DNA of 64,000 bases from Polaromonas sp. A23 (GTDB lineage Bacteria; Pseudomonadota; Gammaproteobacteria; Burkholderiales; Burkholderiaceae_C): positions 78,210 through 142,209 of the forward strand of contig NZ_MUNO01000004.1 of the NCBI RefSeq assembly GCF_002001015.1, given 5' to 3'. Under the pieces are notes generated by a model. The model was not told the origin of the DNA and searched no databases. It worked only from the letters and a program-made list of their open reading frames with translations. The position numbers and the translations under genes are program-made. This document shows, one piece after another, positions 44,447 through 54,844 of the stretch. The stretch's first letter is position 1. Every line of letters begins with the position of its first letter.

Positions 44447-45391
44447 TCAATCCGGTTCTGGCAACTTTTCGATGGGCGTGACGGTCACGGCCACGTCCAG
44501 CACGTGGTTGGCGCCACCGCGTATCACGCCCCGCATGGGCGACACGTCGAGGAAGTCGCGCCCCGTGGCCAGCGTGACGTAGTCTTCGCCAGGCGAGCGG
44601 TTGTTGGTCGGGTCGAAGTCCAGCCAAAGACCGCTCCCTTGCCCGTCGGCCAGGGCGATGCCGCCGGGTTCACTTTCTACAGGGCAATACACCGAGGCCC
44701 AGGCATGGGAGGCGTCGCTGCCGATCAGGCGAGGCTGACCGGGTGCCGGGCTGGTCAGGAGGTAGCCGCTGACATAACGCGCCGGCACGCCCATGGAGCG
44801 GCAGCAGGCGATCATGATGTGGGCAAAGTCCTGGCATACCCCTTTGCCAAGCCGCAGCGCTTCGAGCGCGGGCGTGCCGACCTCGGTGCTTTCGCTCTCG
44901 TAGGTCATGGTGGTGTGGATGCGCTCCATCAGGTCTCGTGCGGCTTCCGGCAGCGGCCGCCCCGGGGTGAAGCTGGGCCGGGCAAATTCTGCAAAGGCCT
45001 CGTCTCGCGGCACGTAGGGTGAGGCAAATACAAATTCGCAGGCGCTGTCGTAAGCGCTGCCGGCGCGGTAGAGGAACTGTTCGCGCACCTGCTCCCAGGG
45101 CAGGCCGGCAGGAGATTTTTCTGGGGCGGCATTGAGCGCCAGCGTGGAAACAATGCTGCTGGCCACCACCGTCAGCTTGTCATGCGGCGTGTGCAGCGAG
45201 AAGTAGGTGCGCGTATTGCCGTACACGTCAGTCAGTTCATGCAGCTGGGCTGGCTGTGGGCTGATGGTCAACTGGTGGTGCAGCAACTCCTGGCCGGCGT
45301 GAACGGCCGGCCTGAGATGCAACACGTGGTGCGCACTTTCCACGGTAGGGCTGTACGCGTAACGCGTTTCATGAACCAGGTGAAGCAGCAT
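44447..45391 (-). CDS. Transglutaminase-like cysteine protease family protein
   Basis: A 314-residue protein. An N-terminal beta domain (LHLVHETRYAYSPTVE) precedes a transglutaminase core with Cys186 in GKGVCQDFAH, His229 in SHAWASV and Asp260 in DPTNN. There is no signal peptide. It is the third gene of a set with the ATP-grasp/alpha-E fusion (40 bp upstream) and the 1196-residue protein. In predicted amidoligase systems such proteins are thought to cleave or form amide bonds on peptides made by the ATP-grasp partner. The substrate is unknown. Confidence 0.9.
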   Translation of the reverse strand: MLLHLVHETRYAYSPTVESAHHVLHLRPAVHAGQELLHHQLTISPQPAQLHELTDVYGNTRTYFSLHTPHDKLTVVASSIVSTLALNAAPEKSPAGLPWEQVREQFLYRAGSAYDSACEFVFASPYVPRDEAFAEFARPSFTPGRPLPEAARDLMERIHTTMTYESESTEVGTPALEALRLGKGVCQDFAHIMIACCRSMGVPARYVSGYLLTSPAPGQPRLIGSDASHAWASVYCPVESEPGGIALADGQGSGLWLDFDPTNNRSPGEDYVTLATGRDFLDVSPMRGVIRGGANHVLDVAVTVTPIEKLPEPD

Positions 45392-45431
45392 CGTTGGAAA
45401 AATAAAGGTTGCGGGCCGAAACGCTGATGTT

Positions 45432-48227
45432 TCAGGCGCCCAGGCTGTGTTCGTCTGCGGCCACGTGGCTGAAATAGCGGCGGCTCAGCATGTCCGACAG
45501 TTCGAAGGCAGCGCTGCAGCATTGCTCCAGCTGCGAGAGCAGGCCATCGTATTGGCTGCTCTCGGGCGCTCCGGGGGCAGCGGTGCAAAGTTCATGGAGC
45601 TGCCAGTTTCCCGGGTCAGGCAGGGTGGCCGTCAGGTCAGGCACGGGTTGCGGCGCGCCCACGGTGTTTTCCGCCAGGCGCGCCAGGCGGCCACGCAGGG
45701 TTTGCGTGACCCAGCCGAGCGAGCGCGGGTTGTCCCTGTCGAGAACCAGCAGGTCCAGCAGGGCAGGCACGTCACGCTGCTGCTGGTACTGCGCATGGAA
45801 GGTGATGGTGCTGTCGAACAGCGCCAAAATGGCACCGAAGCCACCTTCGTCATAAACAGCGCCGGTTTCAAAACCAAGGATCAGCGAAGACGCCAGCGTG
45901 TTCAGGCGCTCGATGTGGCGGCCGGTGCTGAGAAGGCGCCAGCCGTCGTCGCGGCTCATGCGGTCGGTTTGTGCGCCCGTCATGGCCGCCAGGAAGCCGC
46001 TTGCCGATTCGAGTGCAGCAAGGGCTTCGACCGATGAGTACTCGAGTGCCTGCGAGGCAGGGTGATCGGGCCCGCTGAAGGCCTCGCAGCGCCGGAAAAA
46101 GTCGGTTTCCGCCCGCATGATCACATGCCATTGTTCCTGCGACAGCCGCTCCCGCACAGCCGAGGCTGCACCCTTGAGCGCGCGCAGGCTGTAGCCCACG
46201 CTGGCGGCGTTTTCGGTGTCGGCCAGGCTGGCAATCAGCGAGCGTTCGAACACCCGGCGGGATTGGGTTGCCGGTGGCACCGAGTCAATCACCAAGCCGT
46301 TCTTGACGGCCAGCTCCGACAGCCAGGCCATCAGGGGCTGCGATGACTGGTCTTCCCCGTTGAGGGACAGCAGCGTCAGCTGCGCCATGCGAATGGCGTT
46401 TTCGGTTCGCTCGGTATAACGGCCCAGCCAGAACAGGTTTTCGGCAGCGCGGCTGGTCACCGGGGGCTTATGCAGGTTATGCAAGCTACGCACCACGGCG
46501 CGCGGCGCAGCACCCATTTCCCCGCCAGAGGCAGAAAGAGGCGCTGGAGCAGAGCTTGACGCAAAGCTGGCGTTTCTGGGTTTGGAGCAGGGCACGTTGT
46601 CTTCCATGGCCCAGACATCGGCGCTGCTGCCGCCTTGTTGCATAGAGGCAATTTTGTCGTTGGCGCCGGCCAGCCGCGCCAGGCCGCCGGGCAGCACCTG
46701 CCACGAGCCCGTGCCGTCCGCCACGGCAAACACGCGCAGCATGGTCGAGCGCGGGGCAATGCGCTGCCCTTGCCACGTCGGTGTTTGCGACAGCGGCAGG
46801 TAGGCCTGCACGGTGTAGTCTTCGCTGCGACGAACCAGGCGACCGGCCCATTCGTCCAGCTCGCGGCGCGACAGCGTCTGCCCGATCACGGACTGGATGC
46901 CGGACCCCGGATAGGTGCCTTTGATGACGCATTCCTTCAGGCGCGGCAACACAGACTGCAACGCTGCCTGCTCGCCACACCACCAGGTGGCCAGCGAAGG
47001 CAGGGCCAGGGGCTGGTCCAACAGGTGGCGCGATAGCGCCGGCAGAAAGCCCAGCAGCGCGCTGGATTCAAGAAAGGCCGAGCCCGGGGCGTTGGCCACC
47101 AGGACATTGCCGGCACGTATGGCCTGAAGCAGACCCGGTATTCCCAGCGTGGAGTCAGAGCGCAATTCGAGCGGGTCCAGAAACTCGTCGTCCAGCCGTT
47201 TCAGCAGGCCATGCACCCGCTCAAGTCCCTGCAGGGTTTTGAGATAGAGCTTGTCATCACGCACCAGCAAGTCGCTGCCTTCAACCAGGGTCAGGCCAAG
47301 GTAACGCGCCAGGTAGGCGTGTTCGAAGTAGGTTTCGTTGTAGGGACCCGGCGTCAGCAGCACGATCCGGCTTTCCTCGCCCTGGTCAGTCGCCGGGCAG
47401 GATGCTTTCATGCCGTCGACCAGCGCCTTGTAGGACGCGGCGAGGCGTTGCACCTTCATTTCCCGGAAGGCCTCCGGGAACAAGCGTGAAATGGCCAGAC
47501 GGTTTTCCAGCAGGTAACCCAGACCCGACGGCGCCTGGGTGCGTTGCGACACCACCCACCAGCGCCCGTCCGGGCCGCGCGCCAGGTCGAATGCGGCAAT
47601 ATGCAGAAAGGTTCCACCGGCCGGCCGCATGCCATGCATGGGCCGCAGGTAGCCCGGGTGCCCTTGTACCAGGGCGGCGGGCAGCAGGCCCAGCTCCAGC
47701 AGTTGCTGCGGGCCGTAAACGTCGGCCATGATGCGTTCGAGCAGCCTGGCGCGCTGGCGCACACCGACATCGATTTGCGCCCAGTCCTGCGCCGACAGAA
47801 TCAGCGGAAACAGGTCAAGGGACCAGGGCCGCTGCGGGCCATTGGCGTCCGCGTAAACGTTGTAGGTCACACCGTTGTCGCGAATCTGCCGCTGCAGATT
47901 GGCGGTGCGGTGGTTCAGATCGTCAAATCCGCCGTCGCCCAGAAAGTTGAAGAAGCGGCTCCATTCGGCGGAGAGATTGGCAGGCAAAGTCCCGGCCAGA
48001 CTCGTGTCCGGCGCCGTCGCAGGGGGTGAAGCGGCGCCTGCCAGCTGCAGCGGTGTCGGCACCTGAGCTTGACTTTGACTTTGAGCCATTCCGACGATGG
48101 CCTTGTCCAGCGTTCGCCCGTGCAGTTCGTCAAAATGACCGGCCTCGCCCGGCAGCGCCAGCGCGGCGGCCAGATCACCTGGTGCCTCCAGCGAGGCTGC
48201 TCCGAAAAGTGAGTCGTTGTATTCCAC
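45432..48227 (-). CDS. Circularly permuted ATP-grasp protein fused to an alpha-E domain
   Basis: A 931-residue fusion. After a variable Gln/Ser-rich N-terminus (about 90 residues) comes the circularly permuted type 2 ATP-grasp domain (about 95-560: WSLDLFPLIL, YLRPMHGMRPAGG, LLTPGPYNETYFEHAYLA). The alpha-E helical domain follows (about 600-910: NLFWLGRYTERTENAIRMAQL). ATP-grasp domains of this class are predicted to ligate amino acids or peptides; alpha-E is an uncharacterised helical partner. The start is GTG with no strong ribosome binding site. A paralogous pair encodes the two domains separately at 54.8-57.5 kb. Confidence 0.9.
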   Translation of the reverse strand: MEYNDSLFGAASLEAPGDLAAALALPGEAGHFDELHGRTLDKAIVGMAQSQSQAQVPTPLQLAGAASPPATAPDTSLAGTLPANLSAEWSRFFNFLGDGGFDDLNHRTANLQRQIRDNGVTYNVYADANGPQRPWSLDLFPLILSAQDWAQIDVGVRQRARLLERIMADVYGPQQLLELGLLPAALVQGHPGYLRPMHGMRPAGGTFLHIAAFDLARGPDGRWWVVSQRTQAPSGLGYLLENRLAISRLFPEAFREMKVQRLAASYKALVDGMKASCPATDQGEESRIVLLTPGPYNETYFEHAYLARYLGLTLVEGSDLLVRDDKLYLKTLQGLERVHGLLKRLDDEFLDPLELRSDSTLGIPGLLQAIRAGNVLVANAPGSAFLESSALLGFLPALSRHLLDQPLALPSLATWWCGEQAALQSVLPRLKECVIKGTYPGSGIQSVIGQTLSRRELDEWAGRLVRRSEDYTVQAYLPLSQTPTWQGQRIAPRSTMLRVFAVADGTGSWQVLPGGLARLAGANDKIASMQQGGSSADVWAMEDNVPCSKPRNASFASSSAPAPLSASGGEMGAAPRAVVRSLHNLHKPPVTSRAAENLFWLGRYTERTENAIRMAQLTLLSLNGEDQSSQPLMAWLSELAVKNGLVIDSVPPATQSRRVFERSLIASLADTENAASVGYSLRALKGAASAVRERLSQEQWHVIMRAETDFFRRCEAFSGPDHPASQALEYSSVEALAALESASGFLAAMTGAQTDRMSRDDGWRLLSTGRHIERLNTLASSLILGFETGAVYDEGGFGAILALFDSTITFHAQYQQQRDVPALLDLLVLDRDNPRSLGWVTQTLRGRLARLAENTVGAPQPVPDLTATLPDPGNWQLHELCTAAPGAPESSQYDGLLSQLEQCCSAAFELSDMLSRRYFSHVAADEHSLGA

Positions 48228-48358
48228 GGTGGCCCAAGTATGCCTTTATGCCTATCCAGCTGGCCGCCGCGCGCACCATTTGCCCGCTGTTCGGGGCATG
48301 ACGGTACGGTTGGGCCGCGGCACTGTTGCGGCCAAAAGACAGCTGCGGGGTGACAGGC

Positions 48359-51300
48359 CTAACGCAGATCCAGCGTGAAAGGGAATTCCCGGCTGGGCTG
48401 TGCGGGCTGTACCCGAACTTTTCCGGGGGTGTGACCCATCTGGAAGAAGCGGTTAAGGCGCCGGCTTTCAGCTTCGTACGAGTTGACGGGCAGGGTGTCG
48501 TAACTCAGCCCGCCCGGGTGTGCCACGTGGTACTGGCAGCCGCCCAGCGAACGTTCCATCCAGGTGTCCACGATGTCGAAGGTCAGCGGCGCATGCACGC
48601 CGATCGACGGGTGCAGGGCCGAAGGCGGGTTCCAGGCCTTGTAACGTACCCCAGCCACGTATTCACCCACAGTGCCCGTGCTTTGCAGCGGCAGCGCGCG
48701 ACCGTTGGCGGTGATCACGTAGCGGTTGTCGTTGAGGCCGGTCACATGCACTTCCACGCGTTCGAGCGAGGAGTCCACATAACGCACGGTGCCGCCGGAT
48801 GAACCTTCTTCACCCATCACATGCCAAGGCTCCAGCGCGCTGCGCAGGGTCAGCTCGATGCTGTTGGCTTTCACCTGGCCAATCATCGGAAAGCGGAACT
48901 CGAAGTGAGGGTCGAACCAGGACATGTCAAAGGCGTAACCGGCCTCCTTGAGCTCGGTCAGCACATCGGCGAAATCCATACGGACAAAGCCGGGCAGCAG
49001 GAAGCGGTCATGCAGCTCGGTGCCCCAGCGCGTCATGCGTCCGTGATACGGCTTGTTCCAGAAACGCGCCACCAGCGCGCGCAGCAGCAACTGTTGCACG
49101 ATGCTCATGCGTGCATGCGGTGGCATCTCAAAAGCGCGCAGCTCCAGCAGGCCGAGCCGGCCGGTGGCCGAGTCGGGCGAATACATCTTGTCAATGCAGA
49201 ACTCGCTGCGGTGTGTGTTGCCTGTGACGTCCACCAGGATGTTGCGCAGCGTGCGGTCAACAATCCAGGGCGGCATGTCCTGGCCGTATTTTTCGCGGTT
49301 GGCGGCGATTTCGCGCAGCGCGATTTCCAGCTCATACAGCTGGTCGTTGCGCGCTTCGTCCACACGCGGCGCCTGGCTGGTCGGGCCAATGAACATGCCC
49401 GAGAACAAATAACTCAGCGACGGATGGTTGTGCCAGTAGGCAATCAGGCTGCCCAGCATTTCAGGCTTGCGCAAAAACGGGCTGTCCGGCGGCGTGGCGC
49501 CACCGAGCACAAAGTGATTGCCGCCGCCCGTGCCGGTGTGGCGGCCGTCGGTCATGAATTTCTCAGCAGACAGGCGGGTTTCGTGCGCGATCTTGTAGAG
49601 GAACTCGGTGTGTTCGACCAGTTCGCCCCAGTTGTAGGCGGGGTGAATGTTGACCTCGATCACGCCGGGGTCGGGCGTGACCTGCAGCATCTTCAGGCGC
49701 GGATCGCGCGGAGGCGGGTAGCCTTCGAGCACGATCTGCAGGCCCAGTGTTTGTGCCGAGGCCTCCACAGCTGCCAGCAGGTCAAGGTAATCTTCCAGGC
49801 GCTCGAGCGGCGGCATGAAGACATACAGTGCGCCGGTTTCTCCTTTGGCGCCTTTTTCCTTCGGGGCTGCTCTGGGTTTGTCCTGGGGGCCGTTGGCGCG
49901 TGAAGGGTCGCGCACTTCAACGCAAAGCGCGGTGCGCGTCAGCCAGGCTGCGGATTCGCCCTTTTTGGGGATGCGGACCGTTTCTTCCGGTTGCGAAGCT
50001 TTTGCGGGTGCTGCTTGTGCCCGGTCACCACGGCTTTGATCGAAACGCGTGTCAGTGCTGACCGTTGCCGGCTTGAACTGCAGCAGGCGGCTGGCCTCGT
50101 TGCGCGGCCCGCTGGCTGTCATGTAACGTGCCATGTGTTGTGCGAGCAAGCTGGCGCTGTCGTGCCCGGCGGCAGACGGCACAGTTGCAGTTGCCGGTAT
50201 GGTTGCGCCAGTGGCTTTGTTGTAACGCGCAGCCAGGGCAGCGGTGGTGGGCAGCTCGTCCCGCGGTGCAAACGGGTCGGCCTCTGTCATGTAGGGGAAA
50301 TCCGTTTTGGAAACCCATGGCACAGAGTCGAGTGGCAGGCGGTAACCCATGGGCGAGTCGCCCGGCATCAGGTACATGCGTTCGTCGCGGAAGAACCAGG
50401 GGCCGGTGGACCATTGCGGACCTTGGCCCTTTGCGCTTTCTTCGCGGACCTTCAGTGGCAGCACATAACCCACCACGGCATCGAGGCCCTGCGAGAACAC
50501 GCGGCGCAGGCGGGCGCGTTCCATCTCGTCGTCGAGTTTTGTGTCAAACGGGTCCACGTTGACCGGCAGGCGGCGCTCGCGCCACAGGTAGTACCAGGTG
50601 TCTTCGTAGCCTGGTGTGATGTGTTTGGCAGACAAGCCCAGCTTGCCGGCCAGCGTGTCGGTGAAACGTTTGGCGTCTGCGCTGGTGTAGCTGCAGGGTT
50701 TGCGTTCGTCGGTGAAGAGCGCCGGGTTTTGCCAGACCGGCTGGCCGTCCTTGCGCCAGAAAATGCTCAATGCCCAGCGCGGCAACTGCTCGCCCGGGTA
50801 CCACTTGCCCTGGCCGAAGTGCAGGAAGCCGCCTTGGCCGTACTCGGCGCGCAGCTTCTGCACCAGCTCGGTTGCGTAGCCACGTTTGGTCGGGCCCAGT
50901 GCATCGATATTCCATTCCGCCGCATCGCGGTCCTGCGTGGAAACGAAGGTCGGCTCGCCGCCCATGGTGAGCCGCACATCGCCGGCAATCAGGTCCTGGT
51001 CCACCTTGTGGCCCAGCTTGAGCACGTCCGCCCACAGCGCCTCGGTATATGGCTGGGTGACGCGCGGCGACTCGTAAATGCGCTGCACACCCATGTGGTG
51101 GGAGAACTCGACTTCGCTCTCATCAACACCGCCTTCAATCGGCGCGGCGCTTGACGGTTCCGGTGTGCAGGCCAGGGGAATGTGCCCTTCACCTGCCATC
51201 AGGCCGGAGGTCGGATCCAGGCCAACCCAGCCTGCGCCGGGTAAAAACACCTCGCACCAGGCATGCAGGTCGGTGAAGTCGGTTTCAGCGCCACTCGGGC

Positions 51301-51949
51301 CATCGAGCGACTTGACGTCGGCCTTGAGCTGAATGAGGTAACCCGAAACAAAACGCGCAGCCAGGCCGAGGTGGCGAAACAGCTGCACCATGAGCCAGCC
51401 GGTGTCGCGGCAGGAGCCGACGGCGAGCTTGAGGGTTTCCTCTGGTGTCTGCACACCCGGCTCCATGCGGATCGCGTACTTGATGTCGTGCTGCAGCCTC
51501 TGGTTCAGGCCGACCAGGAAGTCGATGGTTCGTTTGGGTGTGCGGTCAATGGCATCGAGGTAACTTTTGAGCAGTGGCGTGGTCGCCTCGGTGGCCAGGT
51601 AGGGCGCCAGTTCGCGCGCCTGGTCCTTGCTGTATTTGAAAGGGAATTCCTCGGCCTCGGGTTCCAGGAAAAAGTCGAAAGGGTTGAACACCGCCATTTC
51701 GACGACCAGATCCACCGTGACCTTGAACTCGCGCGTTGGTTCCGGGAACACCAGCCGTGCCTGGTAATTGGCAAATGGGTCTTGCTGCCAGTTGATGAAA
51801 TGGCCCTTGGGCTCGACCGTGAGCGAATAGGACAGCACCTTGGTACGGCTGTGCGGGGCGGGCCGCAGGCGCACAACCTGTGGCCCGAGGTGGACCAGGC
51901 GGTCGTATTTGTAGTGGGTGATGTGACTCAGGGCAACATGGATGGACAA
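48359..51949 (-). CDS. Large transglutaminase-DUF2126 protein
   Basis: A 1196-residue protein. Residues 1-290 are a transglutaminase-like unit with Cys180 (VGSCRDTGW), His229 (DLHAWCEV) and Asp245 (LDPTSG). The remaining 900 or so residues form the large domain of unknown function usually found fused here (DUF2126). The start is TTG at 51949; MSIHVALSHITHYKYD is the conserved N-terminus. It diverges from comEC, which also starts with TTG, and precedes the ATP-grasp/alpha-E fusion gene by 131 bp. It should be cytoplasmic and act with that set. Confidence 0.9.
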   Translation of the reverse strand: MSIHVALSHITHYKYDRLVHLGPQVVRLRPAPHSRTKVLSYSLTVEPKGHFINWQQDPFANYQARLVFPEPTREFKVTVDLVVEMAVFNPFDFFLEPEAEEFPFKYSKDQARELAPYLATEATTPLLKSYLDAIDRTPKRTIDFLVGLNQRLQHDIKYAIRMEPGVQTPEETLKLAVGSCRDTGWLMVQLFRHLGLAARFVSGYLIQLKADVKSLDGPSGAETDFTDLHAWCEVFLPGAGWVGLDPTSGLMAGEGHIPLACTPEPSSAAPIEGGVDESEVEFSHHMGVQRIYESPRVTQPYTEALWADVLKLGHKVDQDLIAGDVRLTMGGEPTFVSTQDRDAAEWNIDALGPTKRGYATELVQKLRAEYGQGGFLHFGQGKWYPGEQLPRWALSIFWRKDGQPVWQNPALFTDERKPCSYTSADAKRFTDTLAGKLGLSAKHITPGYEDTWYYLWRERRLPVNVDPFDTKLDDEMERARLRRVFSQGLDAVVGYVLPLKVREESAKGQGPQWSTGPWFFRDERMYLMPGDSPMGYRLPLDSVPWVSKTDFPYMTEADPFAPRDELPTTAALAARYNKATGATIPATATVPSAAGHDSASLLAQHMARYMTASGPRNEASRLLQFKPATVSTDTRFDQSRGDRAQAAPAKASQPEETVRIPKKGESAAWLTRTALCVEVRDPSRANGPQDKPRAAPKEKGAKGETGALYVFMPPLERLEDYLDLLAAVEASAQTLGLQIVLEGYPPPRDPRLKMLQVTPDPGVIEVNIHPAYNWGELVEHTEFLYKIAHETRLSAEKFMTDGRHTGTGGGNHFVLGGATPPDSPFLRKPEMLGSLIAYWHNHPSLSYLFSGMFIGPTSQAPRVDEARNDQLYELEIALREIAANREKYGQDMPPWIVDRTLRNILVDVTGNTHRSEFCIDKMYSPDSATGRLGLLELRAFEMPPHARMSIVQQLLLRALVARFWNKPYHGRMTRWGTELHDRFLLPGFVRMDFADVLTELKEAGYAFDMSWFDPHFEFRFPMIGQVKANSIELTLRSALEPWHVMGEEGSSGGTVRYVDSSLERVEVHVTGLNDNRYVITANGRALPLQSTGTVGEYVAGVRYKAWNPPSALHPSIGVHAPLTFDIVDTWMERSLGGCQYHVAHPGGLSYDTLPVNSYEAESRRLNRFFQMGHTPGKVRVQPAQPSREFPFTLDLR

Positions 51950-52156
51950 GGCAATCTCGCTTTTCGAATGGTTCAGCTAACTGGCACTATGCCGCAGAAA
52001 CAGGGCGCTGGCCGCGTCTGGTGCCCGAATACCGGTTTTAATGCGATCAATGCTAGCAAGAGCTGCGCCAAACGCCGACACGCACTGTCAGCGCAGGGCT
52101 CGATTGGCTCGTTGAACAAAAGGCCGTGAGCATAGGCATAAAAAAAGGGAGTTTTC
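51950..52156. other. Divergent control region, transglutaminase set and comEC
   Basis: A 207-bp spacer that must hold promoters for both directions. I see no clear hexamers or operator palindromes. Confidence 0.4.
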
Positions 52157-54745
52157 TTGGTTCGATCGATATCAGCCGCGGTGCCTGCTGGTGCCCGGCT
52201 GCTGAGCCTGGTATTGGGCGGCTTTGTTGGGGGTGTTGCCCTGCAGTTGCAGCAGCCGGCGCTGTGGAGTGTCTGGCTCTATGCCGGGGTGGGCATGGGC
52301 GTTGCGGTGGCGGCTGGTCTGGTTGCTGCCGTGACACGTCCGGCCACGGCGGTTTGGTCCGGGCGCAGTCTGGCTGCGCTGGTGTTGGCAGGGGTGGCCG
52401 GTTTTGCGTTCACTGGCCTGCGTGCTTCAGTTTTTCAGGGCGGCGCACTGCCTGCGGCGCTGGAGGGCCGGGATATCGAGGTGACCGGCCGGGTGTTGGC
52501 CATGCCGCAGCGTGGTGAAGACGGGCTGCGCTTTCGTTTTGCGGTTCAAAGTGCGCTGCTGGACGGTAATCCCGTGGCTGTGCCGCCGCAGCTTTACCTC
52601 GGTTGGTACGCAGGTTTCGGCGGCCGGGATGCCGCTGCGGCGGACGCCGATGCCCTGGACGCACCAGCGGCGCTTCTGGCCCTGCAGCGCCAGCCGCAAA
52701 ACCTGCGTGCCGGCGAGTCCTGGCGCATGACTGTGCGATTGAAAGCACCTCACGGCAACAGCAACCCGCATGGCTTTGACTATGAACTCTGGCTTTGGGA
52801 GCAAGGCGTGCAGGCGACAGGCTACGTGCGTGCCGGACCGCGCGACCCCGTTCCTCTGCGGCTTGGCAGCAGTTGGCGCCACTTGGTAGAGCAGGGGCGT
52901 CAGCAGATGCGGGATGCGGTGTATGCCCGCGTAAGCGACCGCCAGATGGCTGGCGTGCTGGCTGCCTTGCTGGTGGGTGACCAGAACGCCATCGAGCGCG
53001 CGGATTGGGATGTGTTTCGCGCCACTGGGGTCGCGCACCTGATGTCGATTTCAGGCCTGCACATCACCATGTTTGCCTGGCTGGCAGCGCAGGGCATTGG
53101 CTGGCTGTGGCGGCGTTCGACGCGCTGGACACCCGCTTTCTGCCTGGCCGTGCCTGCGACCAGCGCCGCTGCCTGGGGCGGCTTGCTGCTGGCCGCTGGC
53201 TACGCGCTGTTTTCAGGATGGGGCGTGCCGGCGCAGCGAACCGTCTGGATGCTGACCGCCGTGGTGTTGCTCCGCCAGAGCGGCAAGCGCTGGCCTTGGC
53301 CCCAGGTGTGGCTGCTCGCCATGGCGGTGGTTGTGGTGCTAGACCCCTGGGCTTTGCTCCAGGCCGGTTTCTGGCTTTCGTTTGTGGCGGTGGGTGTTCT
53401 CTTTGCCGCGGGGCCGCCCCAAGACAAAAAAGCCAATGCTATCGATTCAGAAGCTACTGGCGCCCGTTTAATAAGGGCTACAGGCCAAAATGACCATGGT
53501 TTTCTTCAAATTTCGAGGTTTTGGCCTGTCTGGCTGGCTTCAGCGGCCAAATCTGTGGCCCAGGCCACCCGCGAACAATGGGTCGTGACCCTGGCACTGG
53601 CGCCACTGTCGCTGCTGCTGTTCAATCAGGTTTCACTGGTCGGCCTGTTGGCCAATGCGCTGGCGATTCCCTGGGTGACGCTGGTGGTGACGCCGTTGAC
53701 CATGCTGGGGGCGCTTTGGCCACCGGTTTGGGACCTGGCGGCAGGTTCGGTCGGAGCCTTGATGGTGTTTTTGCAGTGGCTCGCGCGCTGGCCGCTGGCG
53801 AGTATCAGCGTGGCGGCAGCGCCGCTTTGGTGTGCAGTGGCTGGCGTGGCCGGTGGTTTGTTGCTCGCCATGCGCCTGCCCTGGCATTGGCGCGCGCTGG
53901 GCGTGCCGCTGATGTTGCCGGTGCTGCTCTGGCAGCCCTTGCGTCCGCCGGTGGGCGAGTTTGAACTGATCGCCGCTGATGTGGGGCAGGGCAATGCGCT
54001 GATTGTTCGTACCGCCGCGCACACGCTGGTATACGACACCGGCCCCCGTTTTTCGCGCGAAAGCGATGCCGGGCACCGTGTGCTGGTGCCCTTGTTGCGC
54101 GCCTTGGGGGAGCGTGTGGACACCGTGATGCTGAGCCATCGCGACAGCGACCACACCGGTGGCGCGCCGGCCGTGCTGGCCATGCAGCCGCAGGCGGTTT
54201 TGCTGAGTTCCATCGAGGATGGCCATGAACTGCAGGCCCTGCGACCCTCCACGCGCTGTGTCGCCAGCCAGCGCTGGACGTGGGATGGCGTCGACTTCGA
54301 GGTGCTGCATCCCGCCCCGGCAGACTACGACATGGCGATCAAGTCCAATGGAATGAGTTGCGTATTGCGAATTTCCAACGGCCGGCGCAGTGCCTTGCTG
54401 GCCGGTGACATCGAGCTGGCTCAGGAGCGGCAGCTGGTGGCGGGCGGTCTGAATCTTCAGGCTGATGTGCTTCTGGTGCCTCACCACGGCAGCAAAACGT
54501 CCTCAAGCGAGGCGTTTCTCGATGCCGTGCGGCCCTCTTTGGCGCTTGCGCAGGCGGGCTATCGCAACCGCTTTGGCCACCCTGCGCCGCCCGTGCTCGA
54601 ACGGTACCGCGAGCGCGGCATCGAGGTGAAGTCATCGCCCGTGTGCGGCGCAGCGCTTTGGGCCAGTGAGCGGCCGGCCGACATGGCTTGCCAGAGACAA
54701 TTGGCACGGCGTTATTGGCAGCATCGCCCGCCAGCGCTGCCTTGA
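52157..54745 (+). CDS. comEC: DNA uptake channel protein ComEC/Rec2
   Basis: An 862-residue inner-membrane protein. It has N-terminal helices, a DUF4131-like soluble part, the Competence domain with many helices (about 260-600) and a C-terminal metallo-beta-lactamase-like domain with SHRDSDHTGG (His661, Asp663, Asp665, His666) and VPHHGSKTSS. It forms the channel for single-stranded DNA entry in natural transformation. TTG at 52157 has GGGAG upstream. Codons 428-445 derive from a dispersed repeat inserted in frame between helices. It stands between the two amidoligase sets. Confidence 0.95.
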   Translation: MVRSISAAVPAGARLLSLVLGGFVGGVALQLQQPALWSVWLYAGVGMGVAVAAGLVAAVTRPATAVWSGRSLAALVLAGVAGFAFTGLRASVFQGGALPAALEGRDIEVTGRVLAMPQRGEDGLRFRFAVQSALLDGNPVAVPPQLYLGWYAGFGGRDAAAADADALDAPAALLALQRQPQNLRAGESWRMTVRLKAPHGNSNPHGFDYELWLWEQGVQATGYVRAGPRDPVPLRLGSSWRHLVEQGRQQMRDAVYARVSDRQMAGVLAALLVGDQNAIERADWDVFRATGVAHLMSISGLHITMFAWLAAQGIGWLWRRSTRWTPAFCLAVPATSAAAWGGLLLAAGYALFSGWGVPAQRTVWMLTAVVLLRQSGKRWPWPQVWLLAMAVVVVLDPWALLQAGFWLSFVAVGVLFAAGPPQDKKANAIDSEATGARLIRATGQNDHGFLQISRFWPVWLASAAKSVAQATREQWVVTLALAPLSLLLFNQVSLVGLLANALAIPWVTLVVTPLTMLGALWPPVWDLAAGSVGALMVFLQWLARWPLASISVAAAPLWCAVAGVAGGLLLAMRLPWHWRALGVPLMLPVLLWQPLRPPVGEFELIAADVGQGNALIVRTAAHTLVYDTGPRFSRESDAGHRVLVPLLRALGERVDTVMLSHRDSDHTGGAPAVLAMQPQAVLLSSIEDGHELQALRPSTRCVASQRWTWDGVDFEVLHPAPADYDMAIKSNGMSCVLRISNGRRSALLAGDIELAQERQLVAGGLNLQADVLLVPHHGSKTSSSEAFLDAVRPSLALAQAGYRNRFGHPAPPVLERYRERGIEVKSSPVCGAALWASERPADMACQRQLARRYWQHRPPALP
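53438..53491 (-). repeat. Dispersed two-hairpin repeat, copy 7 (inside comEC)
   Basis: Reverse orientation. The core GCTATCGATTCAGAAGC (53438-53454) is followed by GCGCCCGTTTAATAAGGGC and GGCCAAAAT. It keeps the comEC frame open and encodes a hydrophilic insertion. Confidence 0.85.
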
Positions 54746-54844
54746 TTTCGAGAAATAAATTGTTGCCTTGCGAACTGCTGGCGCATTACTTGCTAAGCTA
54801 GTGCCATAACAATCCATTCGTAAACCTTGCTGGAGACCAAGCTG

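Noticed and set aside
48821..49903. A 360-codon open frame on the plus strand
   Set aside because: Antisense to the DUF2126 gene and without family motifs.
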